From Paraphysomonas bandaiensis (Eukaryota > Chrysophyceae): a DNA stretch of 64,000 bases. This document shows, one piece after another, positions 47,758-59,756 of the stretch; position 1 is the first letter of the stretch, and the number at the start of each line of letters is the position of its first letter. The notes under the pieces were generated by a model, which saw only the letters and a program-made list of their open reading frames with translations, was not told the DNA's origin and made no database searches. The DNA lies in the NCBI GenBank assembly GCA_965644295.1, contig CBFFRP010000019.1, positions 1 through 64,000 of the forward strand, in the 5' to 3' direction. A program made the position numbers and the translations under genes.

Positions 47758-49447
47758 AATAGCAATGCTACATTAGTTCTGACTCTTATAATAAAAAGAC
47801 ATTCACTACTAATTAAGTAGTACTTCAAAAGAACTATTCATATTGAACTACAAAAGAATCTACAAGTTATTGCTATTTTTTATTATCTAGAACCCCATTA
47901 CAGCAAGCTTAAACAATAAAAGTCTCCAGCCGACCAAAATGGCCTCAGAGCAACAAGTGATATTATATTGTGTACATACGTACATACATATATATACATC
48001 ATATCATAGCACATATGCGTGCAGGGAGTGCTTGTGACAAGATATTATCAAATAATAAGCAAAAAGTTCCAATGGCGGACATGAATGGTAAGATAAGAAT
48101 TAGAACAAGTGCAGCGCATAGTATGTATAGTATGTATAGTATGTATATCTTATTTAGAGTATAATGATGAATATGGCGTGTCATGTATATAATGACGGTA
48201 GTACATACATAGCACTAATGTGATATATGACTGACATGATGATAAGCATGATAATAATGTAATAGAATGCATGCACAAGCATATAAGAAATTAAAACACA
48301 TCTACACATTATTTCACACTATATATCACCACCCATAAGTGCGCAACACGCTCTCGACCATAGATAGCCGTTATCAGGAGGATTTCCTTTTAGGTCTAGG
48401 TTGAATACTACGATGACACCACAAACACCCAGGATATATTATATTTCCATAGTATAATATATTATACAACTTATTCGCACAACTATATAACACTATGCTG
48501 GAATAATACGTAATGCACTGCATACTCATATATGTGCTGTTGGTGTTGTTGGTGTGTCCTATAGGACCTAAATATTAATAAAAATTATTATTAACACTAT
48601 ACTATTGCATTCAAGCACTTTTAGAACCATTCTACAACAATTCTTAAAAGTCTAGTAAAATCTACTAGAATTTCCCAAATTTCTGAAAATTTCCCACGTT
48701 TGCATGCTGTTTACTTATTTTAATAAGTTAAAATGCGCGAAAATATATAAATTATAAATTAGAGTATTCAAAACTGGCATTTAAGATTGTTAAACGGATT
48801 ATTCTATTAGTCAACTAATAGAAATTACGATAAACATATCTCTCATAATTCATTTTCTAAATTTATACCGTGTCTACTAATACCAACCAATATTATCACT
48901 ACTTAGATAGGCACAATTTTATACAGTCAAAATATTATAGTTTCACTGGTATAGCTCCTGTCATTTCATTTTAAATTAAATTATTGTAATACTGTTTTAA
49001 ATTACTGTATTTATTTATTATAATTTAACAGCTTGAAAACTGAAAACTACAGCTCTTACAAAGATGCTTGCAAAGATGCAAAATTCAACATAGAATATCA
49101 TAAATTAGAAACAAAATTGAAAGAAAAGAAAAATGTATATATCTGGACAATTGGCCACTGCTAAATGTAAAAAACACAGGAAAACGACAAGTTAACCATA
49201 TAGAGAGTCATAGCAAGTGTACAAACGCTTGCATGATCTCCGAAACTTAGAAATCATATCAATGTATACACACTACGGTTATAGAGTATACGTTACTAAA
49301 GAAAGCCGTACATGAAAGTGTGTATTTGATTTATTTATTGGTAGCATATAATATCTATTCCCTTTTATAACTAGTACTCAATCAAAGTATTCTATTCTAG
49401 TGGCACGCACATTATCTGTATAGTTCTAAACACTTAGAGAACAACGT

Positions 49448-52400
49448 CTACGCATCATGTTCATTAGTAAACATAGGATTGACTGCCGCAGAATCGGAAT
49501 TAGAATTCGTCATGTCATCATTCGGACTCCGATATTCTGGTGCGTTGTGCTCCAACACACTACTCGATCCGATAGAAGAATTGTCTTTTGTAACAGCTGT
49601 TGACCTGCAATCACCTTTCTCAATATCAGCATCCGACGGATCTGGTTTACTACCGGGGGTGAATTGATAGTCCTCGGGTCTATCATATGAGTAGTAGGAA
49701 GCAAACACACTAGATCCATCACGATAAAAAAATTCAAATGCATCGTCCGCTTTGGGGTCTGCAGGAGAGCCGTCCATGTTCTCCTTAGGGTCACTCACAA
49801 TTGCTGTGAGGTTAACAGAGCACTGTGACCCATCTATAGAGCTTTGCCGTGAGTTCGAAACTTCAGGGTTTTGTTTGACAGCCTTCTTGCTATGGTCCCT
49901 GACTACTGCCAAAGGACGTGGCCTGCATCGCTGTAGCATTCCTGTAACATATAATCAAACACGTGCATGATATATATATATACTTTTTAACTAGGTGCAT
50001 GACAAGGTTATTACTATACCGTGATTGGGAGGTACGTTTGGAAGATACCACAACAGGCACTTCAGGCGACCATGTACAGCGCACATTATTAGAAAAAAAT
50101 TGAAGAATGGACTCAGAAGGACTGTCTCGAAGTTGACCTGCCAAAAAAGTCTCACATGAAGCCAGATTTAAAAAATAAGTAAAACCTGCAGGTCAGGGTT
50201 TCCCCTCCAACAGAAATAGTTGATATATATATTTCGAAGTAAGGGCCATATAAAAAGCATAAACTTTAAGAGAAAAAACTCGGCGTAGTACCCACGTGAG
50301 AGTATAATGACACAAAAAGGTATATACATCACTTGAACATAAATGATCTTGTACTCTCGAAGTCGATACATGCGGAATGCGATATTCGATAAAACTCCTC
50401 CTCTGGTGTTGTAGGTAAAAAAAGAGTACAAACTCTTTCCTAATAACAGAAATTTAGATAGCGACATCTTGTAGACATGTATATGCGTTGGTTATATTAC
50501 CTGTTATCCGGAGAGCAGACACGGTCCACCTATGTGCTCTCTGCTTCCACAGTGAAGAAGCACCATATCCCTGGACCCGCCCACCAGTTCCACAGTTCAC
50601 AAGAATCGGAGGTGCAAATGTGGTCACCATACAACGTGTTTCTGCCCGAATAGCATAACCCTACGACATGTTTATCAGAGAGTATTGTACGAGTGCTAGA
50701 AATAAAATATACACCTTGTTGAGAAGAGTGAAACCTCCAAATATATCCTCTCCAAATGGTAGGGCTGGGTGAGCACCAAATACCTCTATAAACCGGTCTC
50801 TTCTCCATATGCCTGTAACCAGAGAGTCATTCATATTCGATATAACACACATATGCAAATATCCATAAGCAGGCTGCTCGCACCTGCGGGGCCAGGAACG
50901 AACGCACGAGTAGCAATCTTGCCTTGTGTCGCGTGAAAATGATCGGTAATTTTATACCAAAAGTCGGTAAAATTTGTAACCCTGTTAATTCTGTGGGAAC
51001 AGCGGAGAAACGCCACAGCTGCAACGTGTTCACCGTCGTCAGTTTTGAAGTGCCGCTCGTCAAAGACCATATGATCAGATAGCAAAGTATCATCATCCAA
51101 ATGAATGATGTATTCGCACTGCCGAGGTAATCTGTGACAGCCTGTCCAGAGTGCCCTAGTTTTGTGTCCTTGGGATATGAAGCAATACTGAATATTTTTA
51201 TGTGCCTCTTTAACCACTTCGTATGTGTTGTCAGCAGGCCAGTTGAAGTTGCCGTTGTCACACACTACAATGTTCTCTGGTGGGATATACTTCAAGACTT
51301 GCTTCAGAACCCCCCCAATTTCTTGTGCACTTTTGTGACACGGAATGACAACACCTATTCGGCGAAGGAAGTCAGGGTTGTTTCTATAGCTCCTCCCCTC
51401 CTCTAAATTGTGAGGCATAAGGGCCAGTGGGAGGAAAAATATACCTGCACAAATATCACACAATAACTACGATACAGACAACAATAAGTGATTTACCAAT
51501 ATACGTGAAAGTTGCACACATTAGAGCCACCACGTCATAAGGCTCCCAGTCGTCGATAGTTTTCCATCGCAGAAGTCCATCTTCCCCACTAACCGGGTTG
51601 CCGTACAGTAGCATGGAAAAAAAGAACATGCTAGTAACTAAACCATAACCGAAAATATACCAGAAAGCTTTGCGTGTAGGAGATGCCTGCCAAGGATCCG
51701 TCCACACGAATCTACGAACAATGAAATTAAAAATCATTACACACTGAAAGTGGAGCTACCTGGAGGAGTGAACAAAATCCTCCTCTTCTGCCCAGACAAA
51801 TGTGTCTCGCATAGCAGTGAGACTCTTTCTCGATACGTTAACAAGAGAAGATCTGCTAAGACTATGTCGAAACGACTGATACCATGACCCCCTGCCGTCT
51901 ATGCTGTTCTCTCTGCTGCCATTGTGGCGCCCACCACTAAAACTGGCAGCTCCCGCCGCACTCGCAGCGGAGGGGCGCATGTTTGTCAACATATCCGCAT
52001 CCCCGTACTCATGTGCATATCCGGTCAATATCAAGTCTTGTTGATGCTTTTCTCTCACCGCGATGTGTGCAAAGTAGAACAGGCACATGCAAAGGGCAAT
52101 GCTGGCCACAGGTATAGTGCTAATGAGGAGTACAGCTAGCAGATTCACTTCGTCATCATCATTATCGTCATCGTTTGGAGTAGAGCAGTACACTCCACAG
52201 GAAGCACCGCTACCTAGACGAAATGTTAATCCTTCCAATTACTCTTTCTCATACATACCGGTATAAACTTCCTCATAACTAGAGTTAGCATCACCTGAAC
52301 CAATCAATATGATGTATCAGAAAAAGAGCTCAGTATTCTCATAGAAACTACCTATTCGAAACCGGCTGACGTAGAGGCCCGTCCACTGAGTTAGAGTATC

Positions 52401-53261
52401 CACACCCGACTTCCAAGGTATGTCATAAGATCCCATTTTCACGTACGGTGGGTTGATATCATTAAATGCCGTGAGGATGTTAGATACGTCCACCATCAGC
52501 TCGTTATTTCGCCATACTTTAATGTAACCAGTGGGTGTTCCCCACTGCGCTCACGGAAACATAATAATCAAACACAAATTTCAGCAAACACGATTCATCC
52601 CACCTGCAACTTAACATTTATTACCCAGTCCGTCCATACACCTGGAGCTGGGATGCCCAAGCTATAATAGGAGCATACTTGAGTCGGGGAATCGAATTCC
52701 TTGTTTCCACAAACATTGAGAGTCATTTCGTTGCCTACAAAATAAAAGTGCTGTAAAATTATATACAGCTGTTCTTATGCTATAACCTATGTTCCTTAAA
52801 CCAAACACAGGTGCTTGCCCATTGTTGTCCCCACCATGTAACTGGAAATTATAAATAACTTCCGAATATCCGCCAAAAGTTTGACCACCCCAACTCCAAT
52901 CAGCAGGTATATAATTACTCAATCCAAACCAATATACACCTATTTCACATATGAGATTACTAATCTCTTCAGATTACTATATGAGACCTGTCGTATTAGC
53001 GATCATATCTGTACGATTCTGTTCTTTACATGCAATCTCAGCACGATAACACTCATCACCACCACAGTATGATATATTAGTACGTAACATTGAAGTTGTT
53101 CCATTAAATGATGATGGAACTAATTCAACTATAGCAGTGTATCCCTTAATATCAGGATTCCATAAGTTTAGTGTGGTAAAGTCCTCATCAATGATAAGAG
53201 TACAGTGGATAGTGTAAAGTGAGAGGAAGAGGAAGATGAAAGGTAGAAAGTATTTAATCAT
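49448..53261 (-). CDS. Polysaccharide-lyase-like domain fused to multi-pass GT2 glycan synthase
   Basis: Thirteen exons join in phase: 52988-53261, 52787-52939, 52604-52734, 52352-52544, 52259-52294, 51760-52213, 51497-51711, 50884-51444, 50715-50812, 50501-50660, 50186-50439, 50020-50137 and 49448-49941, giving 1046 residues. A signal peptide (MIKYFLPFIFLFLSLYTIHC) leads to a lumenal domain (about 25-255) resembling the Polysacc_lyase fold: VWTDWVINVKLQWGTPTG, IKVWRNDELMVD, KMGSYDIPW. Membrane helices lie near 287-316, 428-450 and 474-497. The cytosolic GT2 domain (about 515-760) shows GVVIPCHKSAQEI, HLDDDT, a GPAGIWRRD segment, PFGEDIFGG and SLWKQRAHRW. These correspond to the substrate, DxD, acceptor, base and Q/R-x-x-R-W motifs of processive synthases. 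Further helices follow, then a long Ser/Asp-rich tail. Product unknown; hyaluronan-, chitin- or cellulose-like chains are all possible. Confidence 0.85.
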
Positions 53262-53452
53262 TGTGTTCTGAGAGGTATTTAATCATGTAAATGGTTGTAT
53301 GTCATGTGGATGATATGTTTGGATGGGTTGGTTAATGCATGCTCTCAACCTCATTCTAACTGCGTATATCCATATAGAACTCTACGTATCCAACACAGCA
53401 TACACCCATAGCCATATACAAATACACTGCTGTATATGCATACCTACCTACC

Positions 53453-53598
53453 TATGCATACATACATACATACATACATACATACATACATACATACATA
53501 CATACATACATACATACATACATACATACATACATACATACATACATACATACATACATACATACATACATACATACATACATACATACATACATACA

Positions 53599-53629
<31 letters not shown>

Positions 53630-53882
53630 CTACATACATACATACATACATACATACATACATACATACATACATACATACATACATACATACATACATA
53701 CATACATACATACATACATACATACATACATACATACATACATACATACATACATACATACATACATACATACATACATACATACATACATACATACATA
53801 CATACATACATACATACATACATACATACATACATACATACATACATACATACATACATACATACATACATACATACATACA

Positions 53883-53911
<29 letters not shown>
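53453..53911. repeat. (TACA)n microsatellite, about 460 bp
   Basis: Almost pure tetranucleotide array with one interruption (tatctac) near 53627. It lies in the divergent interval between the lyase-GT2 gene and the kinase gene, about 60 bp upstream of the kinase ATG. Confidence 0.98.
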
Positions 53912-53913
<2 letters not shown>

Positions 53914-53973
53914 CTGCTCTGATATATCTAGCTGTCAATATCCTTCCACTCATCCATTCATACTTTACACACC

Positions 53974-55787
53974 ATGCAGCGAATTCTAAAACTCGTTAAC
54001 CATCCAACTGACTGCGTGTCAGAAGCCGTTGAAGGCATGCTTCTAAGCACATCTCATCTCTGTGCTCTTCACAGTCAAGACAGTGTTATTGGAGTGGTAC
54101 ACAGAGACATCACCTCTATACGAGATAAACAAGTTACAATAATCTCTGGAGGAGGATCAGGTCATGAACCTGCTCATGCGGGATACATTGGCGATGGGAT
54201 GTTGTCTGGTGCGGTGCTGGGTAAGGTGTTCGCATCTCCTAGTGTCAGTGCCATCCTATCGGCTATTAGATTATGTGCAGGCTCTAGAGGGGTCCTATTG
54301 ATTATCAAGAACTACACTGGCGATCGTCTTAATTTTGGTATGGCAGCTGAGCGGGCTAAATCAGAGGGAATTGATGTGGAAATGGTGGTAGTTGATGATG
54401 ATTGTGCACTTCCTGAGGGTAAAGGAATTACTGGAGGTAGAGGGGTGGCTGGAACTGTGTTTGTGCATAAGGTTGCTGGGGCTACTGCTAAATGCGGGGG
54501 GTCTCTAGCTGAGGTTCGGGATGCTGCCGAGCGCACAGCCCGACAAGTCAAATCTCTGGGAGCCGCACTCACAGTATGCACTGTTCCAGGATGCCCTCCG
54601 TCCAATCGATTGGATGAACGCTCCATTGAAATGTGTATTGGAATACATGCTGAACCGGGCCAGGTGGAGGAAGTTGGTGAAGACGCACCGTTATCGAGTT
54701 ACGTGAGTAGGACATTGCTAAATAATCTTCTAGGGCATGGTGATACCCCTGGTCGATTGAAAGTTTTACCCGAAGCAGAATTAGCGGTAATGGTGAACAA
54801 CCTTGGAGGTACTTCAGAGCTAGAGATGCTGGTATTTACACGGGATATAATGAATATATTGAATTCTAGGGGGTTCAAACCAGTACGCTGCTATGTGGGT
54901 ACTTTTATGAGCAGTCTCGAGATGGCAGGAGTATCAGTCTCTCTTTTGCCAACAGATAGTTATCTTTTGGAATTGCTTGATGCTCCGACTACTGCAACCG
55001 GTTGGAGACGTTCCGCTATTATGGGACAGACTGGTCCAACTGAAGATCGTATTATTTTATCTGCCCCAATTAGTCGCCAGACAGAAGACATTCGTGGGGG
55101 TGGAGTATGCAAAGGGGCTGAAGCCATTCTCCGTGGCATCTGCGCTTCCTTGATCGAGAATGAAGCCATACTAACGGAATATGATTCTAAGTGTGGTGAT
55201 GGAGACTGCGGTCAAACAGTTCGACGGGCCGCGGAGCATCTTCTTACTTTGGCACATGAACAGCAACTATGCTGGGAAGACTCCGCAAGACTCTGTGCTC
55301 AATTGGCTGACGGTGTGAGTGAAGCGATGGGTGGAACATCTGGAGCCATCATGGAAATTATGTTTAGAGCAATGGCAGCGAAGTTCAGGGGGTCGTCTAC
55401 TGGTCCAGAACAGGAGTCATCATTGCAGGTTTGTCACTGGTATAAGTGTTGTGGTATGTAATACTGAGACAGGACTGGGCGGTAGCTTTCACTGCCGGAA
55501 CAGAAGCGATAATCAAGTATGGTGGAGCAGAAGAAGGGATGCGTACACTGCTGGATGCGCTTTGTCCCGCAGTTCGTTGTCTGTGTGAGGGTTCTCGTGG
55601 AGATTTGGCTGCAGATACTCTTATTAAGGCCAGAGATGCAGCCCAGGTGGGCATGGAGCGCACAAAAGACATGACTAGTTCAGCGGGAAGGGCAAATTAT
55701 GTATCGATTGAGTCCCTTAGGGGCACTCCCGATCCTGGTGCTTATGCTGTATACTTAGCTTTTGCTTCTGCATGCTCGGCTAAATAA
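53974..55787 (+). CDS. TKFC: Dihydroxyacetone kinase / triokinase
   Basis: ATP-dependent kinase phosphorylating dihydroxyacetone and glyceraldehyde; some eukaryotic enzymes also cyclise FAD to cyclic FMN. Two exons, 53974-55428 and 55473-55787, join in phase to give 589 residues (human 575). The DhaK domain has the glycine-rich SGGGSGHEPAHAGYIG, a KNYTGDRLNFGMA segment and the hemiaminal-forming His in CIGIHAEPG. The DhaL domain has the Asp-rich magnesium-binding YDSKCGDGDCG, a GGTSGAI loop and a C-terminal DPGA segment. All key residues seem intact. The start follows the long microsatellite. Confidence 0.96.
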
Positions 55788-56264
55788 ACTTATAATTATT
55801 ATTTTTTGGATGGAGTGTGTTCTAATTGCATTGCACAATATCTTCTGATATGTTCAATCCTTATAATTAGTTTGAACTGGAAACTTATTTGGGAATGGTT
55901 GTTTCTTGTTTATCAAAGATAAGCTCTTGCAAACATAACTTATGTCTTATCTGTGTAAGTTTAGAAACTTCAGGCAGTTTGTAAATTATCAATGCATTAC
56001 TTATGAATACAATGTACGACGAATACAAGCCCAAGCATATTGCGGTATTGAGTTTATCTACATTTGAAATTTATGTTTCTAACTAGTGTATACCCTGATG
56101 AGAATTTCTTCAAATAATATGTCGCTACACTACGACTACCTTGCGCGTTCAATCTATTCCTCGAGTAATATGTAATATGACGTTGAGAAAGAGAAAAATA
56201 TGGCTAATTGGATGTTTATTCAAGTAATTACACAAACATCTTGGGACACCATCATACGACCACG
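55788..56264. other. Convergent intergenic spacer
   Basis: Nothing recognised. It should carry the 3' untranslated regions of the two converging genes. Confidence 0.4.
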
Positions 56265-57886
56265 TTATTCCTCAAACTGAACATGCAAATTAACAGCTTC
56301 GGCATACTTCACAATATCAGCGACTTTCACAGCTTTCTCCGCTGCGTCTGCAAAGTCATCGGACACGATCATTTTCAATTCAGAGTTCTGATCGTGTAGT
56401 TAGCTAAGTAACCATCAATAAAGTAGATTCTAACCTGAATTAGCTTCTTGGCGGCTTCCACATTAGTTCCCTTCAAGCGGATAATCACTGGCTTCTTGAG
56501 ACCGATATTTCTCGCCGCGTTAAGGACTCCCTGGGCAATAATATCACACCTGCACAACCAATGCGTAAATACAACAAAATTAATGCTTCAGTTTAACACA
56601 CGCACTTCATGATTCCTCCGAAAATGTTCACAAATATGGCTTTCACGCTTTTGTCTGCATTGAGTAACTCGAATGCTTTCTGGACCTGCTCTTCCGTAGC
56701 ACCCCCACCCACGTCTAAGAAGTTGGCAGGATCTCCACCCTTAAGCTTGATAATATCCATAGTCGACATAGCCAATCCAGCTCCATTAACCATACAGCCA
56801 ATATTACCAGTGAGACCAATGTAATTAAGGTCATATTTGGCGGCCTATGACATGAAATTATACAAAACGATTGGATAGTTGCATCACACTCACCTCCACT
56901 TCTCTAAAATCTTCCTGGCTTCTGTCGCGGTAGGAAAACACATCCTTCTGTCTAAATTCGGCATTGTCATCGAAATTTATTTTGGCATCACATACTAGGA
57001 CGCGTCCATCAGGCGTCTCCGCGAGAGGGTTAATCTCTAGCAATGTGCAGTCCTTCTCGCGAAAGAGCTGGTACAGCTTGGACACCACCTCTTGGCATTG
57101 TGTGAAGCCTGGGGTTCCTTTCTTAAATCCGAGGGAGCTGGCGATGAACTCCGTCTGCTCGCTCGATATTCCAGCAGCTATGTCCACAGGCTGCTTGAAT
57201 ATGAGTTCAGGAGTGGCCTCCGCAACATCCTCTATAGAGGTTCCACCCGCAGGAGATACCACAAAAATAGGTCCACCAGCAGCGCGATCCAACATGATTG
57301 AAAGGTACATTTCACGGCGCAAGTACATACGCTCAGCGAGCATTACCTTGTTGCAGGGCAGACCAGCTGCAGTAGTTTGTTTCGTAATCAAGTTGCTACC
57401 AAGCATTTTCTTAGAATAGTCAACAACTTCTTCTGGCGAACTGCACAAATGAACACCACCCTTGAGTCCAGAATCGAAATGTCCCAATCCTCTTCCACCA
57501 GTTAGAACCATTGCTTTAATTACACAGTCGTTTCCTTCACCAATGACATGACGGTATACTTCCCTCGCTTCATCAGGTGAATGCGCCACTTTACTCTTAG
57601 GGACTGGTATATCAAACCCTCTCATTATTTCCATACTGGCATACTCATGCACATTAAGGAATCTCCGACTACCAGATGATGCAACCTAATAAAACAAAAA
57701 CAATAAAATTAATAATAAAAAAGCATATAAAATAATTTAATAATACATACACATACATACACATACATACATATACATACATATATATATACATATATAT
57801 GCACATGCATACATACATACATACATACATACCGCTTTATTTAAAGAGGCATAACGATGAATAAAATTTCTTGCAATTAAGCTCAT
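56265..57886 (-). CDS. SUCLG2: Succinyl-CoA ligase beta subunit, GTP-type, mitochondrial
   Basis: TCA-cycle enzyme subunit that couples succinyl-CoA cleavage to GTP formation with an alpha subunit. Five exons join in phase: 57833-57886, 56894-57685, 56606-56844, 56435-56549 and 56265-56387, giving 440 residues (human 432). The first exon ([18 protein letters not shown]) is rich in Arg, Ser and hydrophobics without acids, fitting a mitochondrial presequence. The ATP-grasp domain has [18 protein letters not shown], a [14 protein letters not shown] segment and [14 protein letters not shown], which reads more like the GTP-type than the ATP-type subunit. The C-terminal domain has [22 protein letters not shown] and [16 protein letters not shown]. 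The family is certain; nucleotide specificity is inferred from overall similarity. Confidence 0.95.
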
Positions 57887-58609
57887 ATTGCTGTACTATT
57901 TGTTTCAAATACAAGGGATTGATAGAAGTTGCTTGATCAGATATGTTGTTATTGGATATGTATATGCTAACTAGCGACTAGCAATTGTGTGTGTGTTTCC
58001 TCTATGCGTGTGATTGTAATGTATGGAACTGCTGTACACATACAGTATATACAATACCGCAGTGTGCATAGTACTATAGCGATATATACATGCACCAAAG
58101 ATGCCAATGATACTTTGGGTGACGTAATCCTGTATATGGCATACATGGATATACAGTGTATACACAACTGTATAAAATACAGTGTAAGTATTGTTGTGGT
58201 ATGTACCTATATACCTGAGTACCTATGTATCTGTGTACCTGTATGGACATGAGTACCTGTGTACCTATATACCTGTATGGACTTGTGTACCACCGAGACG
58301 TTTTTTGACAAAGTGGACCCGCCCTCCACTTGTCGGACTGTATTTGGTCCCACTCGAAATAAAAAAATTGTGGTCATTTTGACCACAATTTCAAAGCTCT
58401 ACACACATATTCCATACGAAAAAACACAATACAAAAAAATAAAGTGGGACCAGACTGGTCCGCTTTGTCGAAAAAAGTCTCCACCATGACTTTGTGTACC
58501 AGTGTACTGACTCATATCATATCTCACAATACATTTACATTAACAATGAACATGTTATCGCAATACAACCTATAGCAGCATAGTTTCTGAAAGTTTCTAC
58601 TACTTCCCT
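57887..58609. other. Divergent intergenic region with microsatellites and a MITE
   Basis: Contains gtacctgtgtacc-type imperfect repeats at about 58200-58290 and the inverted-repeat element at 58294-58482. Confidence 0.5.
58294..58482. mobile_element. MITE-like element with imperfect terminal inverted repeats and central hairpin
   Basis: The left end (gagacgttttttgacaaagt, then tggtcccact after a short insertion) matches the reverse complement of the right end (gagacttttttcgacaaagc, then tggtcccact). The centre holds a second palindrome, AAATTGTGGTCA / TGACCACAATTT (58365-58391). No coding capacity. Confidence 0.75.
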
Positions 58610-59756
58610 ATGGCATGTAGCTCATCAATCAACCGAGAGAAATACAGATATCAGCATACAGTCTCTCTCCCTAGATTATCACTTTCTACTAGAGATTCAC
58701 ACATATCACTCAAATATATTAATACAGGGGCTGGAACAACAGGAACTAGATCAATTCATTCTCTTTTTTGCAATTATTTACAACTTAAAGCTCTTCATTT
58801 CTCTGATTCATGTAACTCTGATGCTAGCAATCGAAATAAGCTACTGACGTGGTACAATCATCTGACTAAATGTGCAGTCAATAAGAAGAATCAATGCACT
58901 TGCGATCAAGCCTTAAATTCACTGACACCACGTCTTGATTCTATTTTAACTACATTTGAGGCTATTTCCGATACTCCTGTTGACATGCTATTTCCTGAAA
59001 TTTACTCCTCTGCCAACACGGTGCTATTTCGTGACTGCAGTAACTAGATGAGAAATCATAATTTTATGCAATTTTAGGTATCAGTCGTTGCCACTCTGAG
59101 AGACCCAATTGCTTGGGCTCGGCGCCGGCTGGAACAACACCCAAACACTCTTATATGTCGCCCTGAGCTGTGGCAGGCCTCGGTGCTTCACCCTTTTGAT
59201 GTCGTTGGGTGCTTGCAGGCAAAAGAACAAGTAGAGGTGATTGTGGAAGTTATGCAATGATATTAATTACGCTATAATTTTGGGATAGGATGCTCTGATG
59301 ACAGTGTTTGAGCTGGTGTATAGACGCCCGTGGCTATCTTCTTATGATCAAAGTAATGTCTTCGCCAGATATGGACTACCAGACCCTGACAAATTATCTG
59401 TCCTTGGCGACGCTTTTGTGTGGATGAATTCTGTACATGCCGACATTGTTGAGAATAGGGGAGGAACTATATTTTGGATATGTTTGTGGGATAATCACGA
59501 CAACAATTTGAAAGATGTTAGTGTAGGCATACAACGACACGGTGCCAATCGAATGCGTCCGCAGTGGCGCACTCTTTCACTTTCGATGAACAGTAGTTTT
59601 CTAGTAGATACACCAGGCGAATTGAGGTTTCATCTGGTTGACTCTTCGTTTAGTGAACCTTTTACTAAATTTCTTCATCAGGATATAGAAATTATGTACA
59701 TATTGCTTCTAGTGGTTATTACTGTAAGTATATTCCTAGCCAGGAAATATTCTTAG
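58610..59756 (+). CDS. Putative tail-anchored sulfotransferase-like protein
   Basis: Three exons join in phase: 58610-59020, 59078-59236 and 59289-59756, giving 345 residues. Near the N-terminus INTGAGTTGTRSIHSLFC resembles the 5'-phosphosulfate-binding loop of PAPS-dependent sulfotransferases (typically G-x-x-R-T/S-G-T/S). VATLRDPIAWARRRLEQHP resembles the 3'-phosphate-binding strand-loop (L-R-D-P). A Trp-rich segment (FWICLWDNHDN) follows. The C-terminus ends in one hydrophobic helix (IMYILLLVVITVSIFLARKYS), so the protein may be tail-anchored, unlike usual type II Golgi sulfotransferases. The exon 1 donor was placed at 59021 because it is the only in-phase GT. Substrate unknown. The family call rests on two motifs. 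Confidence 0.6.

Larger units (their letters stand above)
46534..49447. other. Intergenic region without a supported gene
   Basis: Contains R3 copies, an R1 copy and short cata and tagtatg repeats (about 47975-48000 and 48118-48148). No frame has recognisable protein content. The last few hundred bases probably belong to the 3' end of the lyase-GT2 gene. Confidence 0.5.

Noticed and set aside
53323-53999. Long IHTY/MYVC frames at the second microsatellite
   Set aside because: Same artefact of the TACA array. The real gene starts at 53974.
59021-59047. Read-through end of exon 1 in the sulfotransferase-like gene
   Set aside because: It ends in a stop after ten codons. Splicing at the in-phase GT at 59021 joins to the LRDP exon.
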